Assembly: GCA_028291445.1 (NCBI GenBank)
Contig: JAQGIA010000355.1
Span: forward strand, 1 to 6,634
From: Belnapia sp.
Lineage (GTDB): Bacteria; Pseudomonadota; Alphaproteobacteria; Acetobacterales; Acetobacteraceae
Reading direction: 5' to 3'
Length of the DNA: 6,634 nt
The position numbers and the translations under genes are program-made. Positions 1 to 6,257 of the stretch are shown here, piece after piece. The notes beneath the pieces were generated by a model that saw only the letters and a program-made list of their open reading frames with translations, did no database searches and was not told where the DNA came from. Position 1 is the stretch's first letter; every line of letters starts with the position of its first letter.

Positions 1-1498
1 GCAGGTGGATGGGCCGCGGGGCCTCGGCTTCCAGCAGCCGCACCTCGCCGGGCTGCAACAGCAGGGCGGCGCCGGGCGCCAGCGCCGCGCCGGATTGCGG
101 CAGGGCGGGGCTGAAGCGGGTGAAGCCGCCGCCGGCGCCCGGCAGCAGGTCGGTGGCGGAAACGGTGGCGCTGCGGTTCAGGTCGGGATTGGCGACCACC
201 AGCGTCGCCTCCCGCGCCATGCGGGCATCGGCCGCACCAGCCCGCAGCAGGGCCACCACCGGGGCACCGGGGCCGGCCAGCGGGCGCAGCTCGAAAGCGC
301 CCAGGCGGCGGGTGGCGAGCGATGCATTGGCGGCGCGGATCGCCTGGGAGAGGTCGTAGGGCGCATGCGCGGTGAGCCATTCCCAATCGGCGGGACGGTC
401 GCGCGCGGCATCCAGCGGGCGGCGGGCACCGTATTCGAAGCCCATCGGCACCAGCATCCCGGCGCCGATCCCGGCGGCCAGGCGCAGATGGCGCCGGGCG
501 GCAGCCTCGGCGCGGCCCGGATCGGGGTCGGCGGCGGCGAGGCGGGGGCCGAAGGGCGCTTCCACCGTGGCGATGGCGGGGGCGACGGCGGCAAGGCGCG
601 CGGCCTCCTCGACCATCCAGCCCTGGCGCAGATCCCACCAGGCGAGGCTGTCGAACACGGCAGTGAAGCCGGCCCCGGCCAGGCCCGGCAGGGCAACGGC
701 CGGCAGGCCGGCGGTCCAGGCGAGGAAGCGGGAATCGGGAAGGGCGGCGGTCAGCCGGCGCCAGATGGCGGCGGGCACCAGGGCGGGCGCGTCGCAGCGG
801 AAGCCGGCGATGCCGGCCGCGGCGAAGCGACGCAACCGAGCCTCCCAATAGTCACCGAGGGCGGCGGCGGTGGCTGGCTCATCCCAGCGGGCCCGGCTGG
901 TGTCGCGGTCCGGCGGGTCGATCCGCGGGTCCGGCAGGCCGGATCGGGTGTGGTTGGCGAACCAGCCGGGCTGCGCCCTGGCCAGCACGCCATCGGCCGC
1001 GACCCGGTCCAGCACCAGGTCGAGATAGAGCGCCAGCCCATGCTTGCGGGCCATGCCGGACAGGGCCGCCAGCAGATCGGCGCTATCGCCCGGCGCCTCG
1101 AACACCGGGTGCGGCGCGTCGGGATCGCCGATCTGGTAGAGGTTGCCGGTGCTCCCCGCCGGCGCGAAGGGCGGCGCCAGCAGCACGCTGTCGAAGCCAA
1201 GTGCGGCGACCCGGTCGAACGCGGCATCCCAGGCCGGCAAGGGGCCGACCAGCAGCGGATGCATCAGATAGATGCGCGGCACCAGGGGGCCGGCCGGCGT
1301 GGCCGCGACCGGAGCAGCCGCAACGGGCGGCGGCACCGGGGATAAAGGCGGGGGGGACAAAGCCGGGGGAGACAAAGACGGAGTGGGCGGGGGCGGGGGC
1401 GGAGCGACCGTGGCGGCTGCCACGGGAGCCTCGGCCGGTGCTGCCCGGTCCACCACGCGCTTCGCCTGCTTCGGCCGCTTACCCTGCCGCTCCGCCAT
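1..1498 (-). CDS. glgE: GlgE-like alpha-1,4-glucan:maltose-1-phosphate maltosyltransferase, N-terminal part (runs off left edge)
   Basis: GlgE transfers maltose from maltose-1-phosphate to alpha-1,4-glucan in the cytoplasm, in the trehalose-to-glucan pathway. Only 499 residues are visible; the frame is open to base 1. Residues 1-17 are basic (MAERQGKRPKQAKR) and 18-73 are a Pro/Ala linker. A GH13/GlgE-like barrel starts at residue 74 with PRIYLMHPLLVGPLPAW. Later landmarks are GFRCDAP (nucleophile-position D236), WWDLRQGW and MGFEYG (352-357). The acid/base position, FLAET in GlgE, reads FLAWT (W261), and the SHD segment reads VEAPFG. This barrel is therefore probably non-catalytic. Some alphaproteobacterial GlgE proteins of about 1,100 aa carry such an extra N-terminal barrel before the active one (from memory of the family), so the active domain would lie beyond the left edge. 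I chose the start at 1498 because AAGGTGG lies 5 nt upstream. In-frame ATGs at 1516, 1600 and 1648 lack a Shine-Dalgarno. Another GH13 enzyme is possible. Confidence 0.72.
   Translation of the reverse strand, partial: MAERQGKRPKQAKRVVDRAAPAEAPVAAATVAPPPPPPTPSLSPPALSPPPLSPVPPPVAAAPVAATPAGPLVPRIYLMHPLLVGPLPAWDAAFDRVAALGFDSVLLAPPFAPAGSTGNLYQIGDPDAPHPVFEAPGDSADLLAALSGMARKHGLALYLDLVLDRVAADGVLARAQPGWFANHTRSGLPDPRIDPPDRDTSRARWDEPATAAALGDYWEARLRRFAAAGIAGFRCDAPALVPAAIWRRLTAALPDSRFLAWTAGLPAVALPGLAGAGFTAVFDSLAWWDLRQGWMVEEAARLAAVAPAIATVEAPFGPRLAAADPDPGRAEAAARRHLRLAAGIGAGMLVPMGFEYGARRPLDAARDRPADWEWLTAHAPYDLSQAIRAANASLATRRLGAFELRPLAGPGAPVVALLRAGAADARMAREATLVVANPDLNRSATVSATDLLPGAGGGFTRFSPALPQSGAALAPGAALLLQPGEVRLLEAEAPRPIHL
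1338..1382 (-). repeat. Three tandem 15-bp units encoding xxLSP repeats
   Basis: Three imperfect 15-bp units, with (a)taaag or acaaag cores spaced exactly 15 bp apart at 1342, 1357 and 1372, lie within the GlgE-like gene. On the minus strand they encode PSLSP, PALSP and PPLSP (residues 40-54) in the proline-rich linker between the basic N-terminus and the GH13-like barrel. This looks like an expandable, unstructured linker. Confidence 0.7.
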
Positions 1499-1503
1499 CC
1501 GGT

Positions 1504-1510
1504 CCACCTT
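1504..1510 (-). promoter_or_regulatory. Ribosome binding site that decides the GlgE-like start
   Basis: Read on the minus strand, AAGGTGG (one mismatch to AAGGAGG) ends 5 nt before the ATG at 1498. None of the three upstream in-frame ATGs (1516, 1600, 1648) has a comparable purine-rich motif. Codons upstream of 1516 also use more A/T third positions than those downstream, which supports the short form. Confidence 0.5.
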
Positions 1511-1646
1511 TTCCATGCTGCGGCGCAACGCCGTGCAGGCGGATCGGTCCACCCAAGGCGCGTTCACGCCTGCGAGAGCAAGCAGCGGGATGCGCGGCAT
1601 GAAACCGGCATGGCAGGCTGCAACCCATTCCGCAGGAGCCCGTACC

Positions 1647-1800
1647 ATGCCCGAATTGCCGCCGCAGATCGATGCCGCCGCCCCGCTGGTCGGGCTGACC
1701 CTCGGCCGAGCGCGCGCCGCCGGATGCGCCGCCCGGCGTGCCGGTGCTGCGCAAGCCGAGCGGCCTGGCGACGCTCGCCATGCGGTTGCCGGACTGGTCT
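1647..1800 (+). pseudogene. Possible frameshifted remnant of an AtzG-like (DUF4089) small protein gene
   Basis: A plus-strand ATG at 1647 has a good Shine-Dalgarno, AGGAG at 1633-1637 with 9 nt spacing. It starts MPELPPQIDAAAPLVGLTLG, which resembles the start of AtzG-like/DUF4089 proteins, small partners of amidases of the AtzE/GatA type. In this frame the sequence then becomes Ala/Arg-rich and ends at 1838. The next frame carries GVPVLRKPSGLATLAMRLPD (to about 1794), which resembles the second half of the same family (a Leu-rich helix followed by a PLPD-like end). The reading is therefore one gene broken by a frameshift near 1710. No amidase gene follows, so the remnant has also lost its usual partner. 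The resemblance is from memory and weak; it could be a chance open frame. Confidence 0.3.
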
Positions 1801-1834
1801 GGGGAGCGATCCGCCCGAGGCTGGCTTTGTTGCG

Positions 1835-2194
1835 TTAGTTGCAGAGCCGCCCGAGTGCCATGGTCAGGTCGTCGGGGTCGTAGGGCTTGGCCAGGACCGG
1901 CACGCTGGCATGGCCAGGCGGCAGGCCATCCGCACCATAGCCGGTGGCGACCACGAAGGGGATGCCACGCCGCACCAGCGCGTCGGCCACCGGGGTGGAG
2001 GTCTCGCCGGCGAGATTCAAGTCCAGCACGGCGACATCGGGTGTCTCGCTCTCCAGCAGCGCAAGCGCCTCGGCCACGGTCGCGACCGGGCCGAGCACGA
2101 TGGCACCGGCATCGAGCAGGGCGTCCTCGACCAGCATGGCCACCAGCGCCTCATCCTCGACCACCAGAATGCGGCGACCGGTCAACTTGGTCAT
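1835..2194 (-). CDS. Single-domain response regulator (FATGUY type receiver)
   Basis: This is a complete 119-aa cytoplasmic receiver domain with no output domain. It begins MTKLTGRRILVVEDEALVA. The acidic pocket is E13-D14-E15, the phosphoacceptor is D58 in VLDLNLAGE, the switch threonine is T84 and the conserved lysine is K103 in VLAKPYDP. The stretch around T84 reads FVVATGYG, close to the FATGUY signature of receiver-only regulators such as Sma0114, which are known to pair with HWE or HisKA_2 histidine kinases. No kinase is present in the window, so it is an orphan here. The start at 2194 is set by AGGAG 7 nt upstream and by the usual spacing to the first beta-strand. An in-frame ATG at 2254 would add 20 residues with no domain character. 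Its downstream target (phosphorelay, kinase control or motility) cannot be inferred. Confidence 0.92.
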   Translation of the reverse strand: MTKLTGRRILVVEDEALVAMLVEDALLDAGAIVLGPVATVAEALALLESETPDVAVLDLNLAGETSTPVADALVRRGIPFVVATGYGADGLPPGHASVPVLAKPYDPDDLTMALGRLCN

Positions 2195-2201
2195 TCGGCA
2201 A

Positions 2202-2206
2202 CTCCT
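2202..2206 (-). promoter_or_regulatory. Ribosome binding site of the response regulator
   Basis: On the minus strand, AGGAG within GAGAGGAGTTGCCGA lies 7 nt before the ATG at 2194. It decides this start over the upstream in-frame ATG at 2254. Confidence 0.75.
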
Positions 2207-2232
2207 CTCGGGCCAGCCGCCACTTGCGTCCG

Positions 2233-2249
2233 GCCTGTCGACGACAGGC
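2233..2249. repeat. Perfect 7-bp inverted repeat upstream of the response regulator
   Basis: GCCTGTC-GAC-GACAGGC is a perfect 7-bp inverted repeat around a 3-nt centre, 26 nt upstream of the regulator's Shine-Dalgarno. It could be an operator half-site pair or a leader hairpin. No T-run follows on either strand, so it is unlikely to be an intrinsic terminator. Confidence 0.4.
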
Positions 2250-2335
2250 GACACCCTATCCTGTTTCTCCGGCGCACGGGATAGTCACCCCATGCACGCG
2301 GGTTCCGCATTCGCGGCCTGATGCAGGCAGGTCAT

Positions 2336-2356
2336 CGCCGCCCAGACAAGGCGGCG
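2336..2356 (-). terminator. Candidate terminator hairpin after the molybdoenzyme gene
   Basis: CGCCGCC and GGCGGCG form a perfect 7-bp, all-G/C stem around a 7-nt loop, 43 nt past the stop codon of the molybdoenzyme subunit. No T-tract follows on the minus strand, so this is at best a weak or Rho-assisted terminator. On the plus strand a short CTTT follows nearby, but no plus-strand gene ends here. Confidence 0.35.
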
Positions 2357-2399
2357 GGTCCTTTATGGTTGCACCGACACCTCTGCCCTTCGCCGCCGC

Positions 2400-4769
2400 T
2401 CAGCCTTTCGCGGCATTGATGGCGCGCCAGATCGTCTCCGGCGTCGCCGGCATGTCGATATGGGTGATGCCATAAGGCGACAGCGCATCAACCAGGGCGT
2501 TCATCACCGCCGGCAGCGAGCCCGCGCAACCCGCCTCGCCGCAGCCCTTGGCGCCGAGCGGATTGGTCTTGCAGACCGAGGGGTGGCTCTCGAAGCCGAA
2601 GTCCGGCAGATCCCCGGCCCGCGGCAGGCAGTAGTCCTGGTAGCTGCCCGAGAGCAGCTGGCCCTCCTCCGAATAGGAGACGCGTTCGTACAGCGCCTGG
2701 CCGATGCCCTGGGCGATGCCGCCATGCGCCTGGCCGGCGACCAGCATCGGGTTGACCATGACGCCGAAGTCGTTGACCGACATGTAGCGGACCACCTCGG
2801 CATGGCCGGTTTCCGGCTCGACCTCGACTTCGGCGATGTGGCAGCCGTTGGGATAGGCCTGCGGCGCCTCGCCGAAGACATGCCGCACGTCGAGGCTGGT
2901 CGGCAGGTCCGGCGGCGGGTTGTTCGCGGTGCGGATGCGCTGAGCCAGTTCCATGATGCCGATGGAGCGGTCGGTCCCGGCGATGGTGAAGCGGCCGAGG
3001 CCTGCCGGGTCGCGGGTGAACTCGATGTCGCCCACCGCGGCTTCCAGCATATGCGCGGCGGCGGTGCGGCCCTTCTCGATCACCAGCTGCGCCGCCTCCA
3101 CGATGGCGGCGCCCGAGGCCATGAGCGACTTGGAGCCGCCGGTGCCGCCGCCGGCGATCAGCAGGTCGCTGTCGCCCTGCACCAGCCGGATCGCCTCGAA
3201 GGGTACCCCGAGATGGGTATGCAGCACCTGGGCAAAGGCCGACCAATGGCCCTGGCCGTAATCCAGCGTGCCGGTGATGATGGTGACGGTGCCGTCTTCC
3301 TCGAAGCGGATTTCGCCCTGCTCCTTCATCGGCGGCGCGGTGCATTCGAGGAAATTACCGATCCCCCGGCCGCGCAGCAGGCCTTTGGCGGCGCTCGCGG
3401 CCTTGCGGGCCTCGAAGCCGTTCCAATCGGCGCGCTCCAGCGCCTCGTCCAGCAGGGCGGAGAAGTCGCCGCTGTCGTAGACGCTGCCGTTGGAGGCGGT
3501 GAAGGGAAGCTGGGCGTCGGTGATGTGGTTCAGCTTGCGCAATGCGATCGGGTCGCGTCCGGTCTCCTGCGCCGCCTGTTCCAGCAGGCGTTCGAAGAAG
3601 TAGTTGCCCTCCGGCCGGCCGGCACCGCGATAGGCCGAGACCGGCGTCGTATTGGTGACGACGCAGAGGGTATTCACCTCGATCAGCGGCGTCGCGTAGT
3701 TGGACTGCACGTTCTTGACGAAATTGCCGGTGCCCATCAGCGGCGCCACGGTGGCGAGGTAGCCGCCCATGTTGGCATAGCTGTTCAGCCGCACGGCGAG
3801 CGCCTTGCCGTCGGCATCCAGCGCCAGCTCGCCCTCGACCTCATGGTCGCGACCGTGCTGGTCGGACAGGAAGGAGCCGGTGCGCTCGTCGGTCCATTTC
3901 ACCGGTTTGCCGAGCAGCTTCGCCGCATGCAGCAGGCAGAGGTATTCCGGATAGGCGCTGGCCTTCATCCCGAAGGAGCCGCCGACGTTGCCGGTGAGGA
4001 TGCGGACCTTGTCGGTGGGCACCTTCAGGATATCGTTCGCCATCTGGCCGCGCAGGCCGAAGACGCCCTGGCTGCCGACATGCAGGGTGTAGCGGCCGGT
4101 CTCGGCATCGTATTCGCCGATGGCGCTGCGCGGCTCCATCGCGCAGACCACGACGCGGTTGTTGCGGATCGACAGCTTCGTCACATGCGCCGCCGCGGCG
4201 AAGGCCTCGGCCACCTTGGCGGTGTCGCCGAAATGGAAGTCCAGCACGACATTGCCGGGGATATGGTCATAGAGCTGCGGCGCCCCGGCGGCGGCACCGG
4301 CCGAGGCATCGGTGACCGCCGGCAGCACGTCGATATCGACGAAGACCGCCTCGGCGCCGTCGCGGGCCGCCGCCTTGGTCTCCGCCACGACGAAGGCGAC
4401 CGGGTCACCGACGAAGCGGACCTTGTCCATCGCCAGCGCCGGGCGCTCGATGTTGCGCAGCGGGCTGCCGTCGCGGTTCTTCAGCGGCAGGACGCATTTC
4501 ATCGGCCCATAGCCGCCCTCGGCCAGGTCGGCGCCGGTATAGACCCCCAGCACGCCGGGCACCTCCTTCGCCGCTGCGGTCTCGATGGCGGTGATGGTCC
4601 CATGCGCATAGGGGCTGCGGACCATGACGGCCCAGAGCTGGCCCGGCAGGGTGATGTCGTCGGTGTAGCGGCCACGGCCCTGCAGCAGGATCGGGTCTTC
4701 GTTGCGGGGCACGGATTGGCCAACGCCGAATTTGAGGCGGGTCACATCCGGCATGGTCGTATCGGGCAT
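2400..4769 (-). CDS. Xanthine dehydrogenase family molybdopterin-binding subunit, form II CoxL-like
   Basis: This is the large catalytic subunit of a molybdenum hydroxylase (CO dehydrogenase/aldehyde oxidase/xanthine dehydrogenase family), 789 aa and full length. Enzymes of this family hydroxylate aldehydes or N-heterocycles using Mo-MCD, and normally pass electrons through a 2Fe-2S and an FAD subunit. Residues about 27-137 form the hammerhead domain (GRGRYTDDITLPGQLW). The molybdopterin domains follow: SQGVFGLRGQ (Q234 at the Mo-ligand-proximal position), GGSFG (263-267), AYRGAGRPE (379-387), GQGH (505-508), GGGTGGSKS (540-548) and KGCGEAG with catalytic E744. AYRGAGR is the form II signature; the form I CO dehydrogenase loop AYxCSFR is absent, so CO oxidation is not supported. 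No small or medium subunit gene adjoins it. The start at 4769 is preceded by a weak GAGAG; the in-frame ATG at 4754 is an alternative. The divergent neighbour is a solute receptor. The substrate is unknown. Confidence 0.93.
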   Translation of the reverse strand: MPDTTMPDVTRLKFGVGQSVPRNEDPILLQGRGRYTDDITLPGQLWAVMVRSPYAHGTITAIETAAAKEVPGVLGVYTGADLAEGGYGPMKCVLPLKNRDGSPLRNIERPALAMDKVRFVGDPVAFVVAETKAAARDGAEAVFVDIDVLPAVTDASAGAAAGAPQLYDHIPGNVVLDFHFGDTAKVAEAFAAAAHVTKLSIRNNRVVVCAMEPRSAIGEYDAETGRYTLHVGSQGVFGLRGQMANDILKVPTDKVRILTGNVGGSFGMKASAYPEYLCLLHAAKLLGKPVKWTDERTGSFLSDQHGRDHEVEGELALDADGKALAVRLNSYANMGGYLATVAPLMGTGNFVKNVQSNYATPLIEVNTLCVVTNTTPVSAYRGAGRPEGNYFFERLLEQAAQETGRDPIALRKLNHITDAQLPFTASNGSVYDSGDFSALLDEALERADWNGFEARKAASAAKGLLRGRGIGNFLECTAPPMKEQGEIRFEEDGTVTIITGTLDYGQGHWSAFAQVLHTHLGVPFEAIRLVQGDSDLLIAGGGTGGSKSLMASGAAIVEAAQLVIEKGRTAAAHMLEAAVGDIEFTRDPAGLGRFTIAGTDRSIGIMELAQRIRTANNPPPDLPTSLDVRHVFGEAPQAYPNGCHIAEVEVEPETGHAEVVRYMSVNDFGVMVNPMLVAGQAHGGIAQGIGQALYERVSYSEEGQLLSGSYQDYCLPRAGDLPDFGFESHPSVCKTNPLGAKGCGEAGCAGSLPAVMNALVDALSPYGITHIDMPATPETIWRAINAAKG

Positions 4770-4908
4770 GGAGTTCGCTCTCGGCTGTCGTTGAAGTCTT
4801 GAGGTCGAGCCTAGGGCAGCTTTGTCCAGTGCGCGACCCCATGCCGATTACGTTGACAGCTCCCGCCGGCCCGGCAAGGGTCAGGGAAAAGACGGATGGG
4901 GGAACGAC
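4770..4908. promoter_or_regulatory. Divergent intergenic region between molybdoenzyme and solute receptor genes
   Basis: These 139 bp separate two divergent starts and must hold both promoters. On the plus strand a perfect TTGACA lies at 4853-4858, 50 nt before the receptor start. At 16-18 nt spacing the candidate -10 hexamers (for example AAGGGT) match poorly, so only the -35-like element is visible. I see no convincing promoter for the minus strand and no clear operator palindrome. Confidence 0.35.
4898..4903 (+). promoter_or_regulatory. Ribosome binding site that decides the receptor start
   Basis: GGGGGA lies 5 nt before the ATG at 4909. This start puts a signal peptide at the very N-terminus, whereas the upstream in-frame ATG at 4822 would bury it behind 29 polar residues. 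Confidence 0.6.
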
Positions 4909-5913
4909 ATGCCGGATATCGGGCGGCGGAATGCGCTGGCCGCGCTGGGCCTGCTCGCCGCGGGGCGGGCCGCAGCCCAGGGGGCGAACCAGGGGGCGAA
5001 CCAGGGGGCGCCCCAGGATTGGCCCGGCCGGCCGCTGCGGCTGGTGGTGCCTTTCGCCCCGGGCGGCGCCTCGGACCTGCTGGCAAGGCTGGTGGCGGAA
5101 CGGTTGTCGGCGCCGCTGGGCCAGCCGGTGATCGTCGAGAACCGGCCGGGCGCCGGGGCGACGATCGGCGCCAATGCGGTGGCCAAGGCGCCGGCCGATG
5201 GGCTGACCCTGCTCTATGGCACACCAGGGCCGCAGATCATCAATCCCAGCCTGATGCCGGACCTGCCCTATGACCCGGTGCGGGACTTCGCCCCCATCAT
5301 CAGCCTGGTGACGGCGCCGAACCTGCTGGTGGTGCACCCTGCCCTGCCCGTGCGCAGCGTGCCGGAGCTGATCGCCCTGGCGCGGGCGCAGCCGGGGCGG
5401 TTGACCTTCGGCAGTTCGGGAATCGGCGCTTCCTCCCATCTGGCGGGGGAGATGCTGAAGCAGCGGGCCAGGATCGACATTTTGCATGTGCCCTTCCGCG
5501 GCAGCGGGCCGGCGATCCAGGAGTTGCTGGCCGGGCGGCTTTCCTTCCTGATCGATACGCTGCTGCTATTCACCGAACACCGGGCGACCGGGGCGGTACG
5601 GGCCATCGCCGTCAGCACGCCGGGACCCTCCAGCCTGATGCCGGACCTGCCGACCATTGCCGCGACGCTGCCCGGCTTCGATGCGGCGGCCTTCAATTAT
5701 TTGGCGGCGCCGGCCGGGACGCCGCCAGCGGTAATCGCGCGGCTGAACCGGGAGGTGAACGTCATCCTGGCCGAGCCCAACTTCCGCCGCAGGCTGGGCG
5801 AGCTGGGGCTGGAGCCGATCGGCGGCACCCCGGCGGAGACCGCGGCGACCATCCGGGCCGAGGCGGTGCGCTGGCGGGAGGTCATCCTGGCGGCGTCCAT
5901 CAAGGTCGAGTAA
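4909..5913 (+). CDS. Bug/TctC family tripartite tricarboxylate transporter substrate-binding protein
   Basis: This is a complete 334-aa extracytoplasmic solute receptor. Bug/TctC proteins bind small organic acids, amides or aromatic acids in the periplasm and hand them to a TctAB-type membrane permease or act as sensors. The N-terminus MPDIGRRNALAALGLLAA is a signal peptide with a twin-arginine-like R6-R7 and likely cleavage near AAA-Q24. Mature-protein hallmarks are WPGRPLRLVVPFAPGG (38-53) with D56, VIVENRPGAGATIGA (74-88), GSSGIGASSHLAGE and HVPFRGSGPAIQELLAG. These match the family's two-lobed Venus-flytrap fold and its usual length. No TctA or TctB gene is present, as is common for the many orphan Bug genes. 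The divergent molybdoenzyme subunit suggests a role in uptake of that enzyme's substrate, but the ligand cannot be predicted. Confidence 0.93.
   Translation: MPDIGRRNALAALGLLAAGRAAAQGANQGANQGAPQDWPGRPLRLVVPFAPGGASDLLARLVAERLSAPLGQPVIVENRPGAGATIGANAVAKAPADGLTLLYGTPGPQIINPSLMPDLPYDPVRDFAPIISLVTAPNLLVVHPALPVRSVPELIALARAQPGRLTFGSSGIGASSHLAGEMLKQRARIDILHVPFRGSGPAIQELLAGRLSFLIDTLLLFTEHRATGAVRAIAVSTPGPSSLMPDLPTIAATLPGFDAAAFNYLAAPAGTPPAVIARLNREVNVILAEPNFRRRLGELGLEPIGGTPAETAATIRAEAVRWREVILAASIKVE
4978..5013 (+). repeat. Three 12-bp tandem units at the signal peptide/mature junction
   Basis: CAGGGGGCGAAC occurs twice in tandem (4978-4989, 4990-5001), and a third unit differs only at the end (CAGGGGGCGCCC, 5002-5013). 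They encode QGAN-QGAN-QGAP (residues 24-35), just after the predicted signal-peptide cleavage site and before the receptor fold. This is an in-frame, length-variable spacer likely made by replication slippage. Confidence 0.85.
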
Positions 5914-5922
5914 AGCCGCCGC

Positions 5923-6249
5923 ATGCAGGTCTATTTCATCGCCCTGATCCTCCTGTCGCTGGCCGGCGTCATCGAGGCGCGCTGCAACACGCCGGGCCTG
6001 CGGCCATCGGCACCGGCCGCCGACAGCGCCTTCCGCATCTTCGGGCGATCCGCCTTCGCCTTCTGGCTGGTGCTGCTGTTCTACGGCTTCTGGAACCTGC
6101 ATTGGACCCAACCGGTCGCCGGGCTGGTGGCCTCGCTGGCGGCGAATGCATTGCTGGTCCAATCCGGCGCCCGGCCCTATTGGCCGGGGCTGGCGATGGC
6201 GCTTTCCCTGGTCGGGCTGTTCCTGACGGCGGTGGTGCTGAACCGCTGA
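5923..6249 (+). CDS. Small hypothetical membrane protein with four predicted helices
   Basis: I do not recognise this 108-aa protein. Four hydrophobic segments are visible, at about residues 2-18, 44-60, 62-80 and 86-106. A polar, Pro/Ala-rich loop containing a lone Cys lies after the first. The segments are rich in Trp, Phe and Tyr near their ends (FWLVLLFYGFWNLHW), typical of integral inner-membrane proteins. It starts 9 nt after the receptor stop codon on the same strand, so it is probably co-transcribed and perhaps translationally coupled; its own Shine-Dalgarno is poor. It is shorter than a TctB subunit (usually about 150 aa) and lacks features I would need to call it one. A role beside the receptor is an inference from position only. 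Confidence 0.7.
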   Translation: MQVYFIALILLSLAGVIEARCNTPGLRPSAPAADSAFRIFGRSAFAFWLVLLFYGFWNLHWTQPVAGLVASLAANALLVQSGARPYWPGLAMALSLVGLFLTAVVLNR

Positions 6250-6257
6250 AGCAGCGG
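6243..6257 (+). terminator. Weak candidate hairpin overlapping the membrane protein stop codon
   Basis: CCGCTG-AAG-CAGCGG is a perfect 6-bp stem with a 3-nt loop spanning the TGA at 6247-6249. No T-tract follows, so it may only be a 3'-end hairpin rather than an intrinsic terminator. Confidence 0.3.

Larger units (their letters stand above)
1499..1834. other. Gap between two same-strand genes; no intact gene supported
   Basis: This stretch lies between the response-regulator stop and the GlgE-like start. On the minus strand it is in frame with both neighbours and open from the regulator's stop codon down to the GlgE-like start, so longer GlgE-like N-termini are formally possible. I see no clear terminator after the regulator. 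The plus strand holds the possible AtzG-like remnant listed separately. Confidence 0.5.

Noticed and set aside
5..1345. Long plus-strand open frame (446 codons) opposite the GlgE-like gene
   Set aside because: It is Gly/Arg/Gln-rich with no domain character, whereas the minus-strand frame reads as a coherent GH13-like protein. It is an antisense shadow caused by high GC.
1499..1648. Longer GlgE-like N-terminus starting at 1516, 1600 or 1648
   Set aside because: The frame is open, but these ATGs lack a Shine-Dalgarno, third-position GC falls upstream of 1516, and the stretch overlaps the plus-strand AtzG-like start. The 1498 start has a near-consensus site.
2302..2330. GGAAC on the minus strand as a possible EcfG (general stress sigma) -35 for the response regulator
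   Set aside because: At 16-17 nt spacing the downstream bases (ACTA, CTAT) do not match the cGTT -10, so the promoter is not supported.
2400..4769. Aerobic CO dehydrogenase (form I CoxL)
   Set aside because: The form I active-site loop AYxCSFR is absent; AYRGAGR marks the form II group, for which CO oxidation is not established.
2460..4802. 780-codon plus-strand open frame opposite the molybdoenzyme subunit
   Set aside because: Its length alone looks impressive, but it is an Arg/Gly/Ala-biased mirror of a clearly homologous 789-aa protein on the other strand and carries no recognisable motif.
4405..5487. Minus-strand 360-codon open frame spanning the divergent promoter region
   Set aside because: It runs antisense through the receptor gene and overlaps the molybdoenzyme N-terminus out of frame. 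Its composition is typical of shadow frames.
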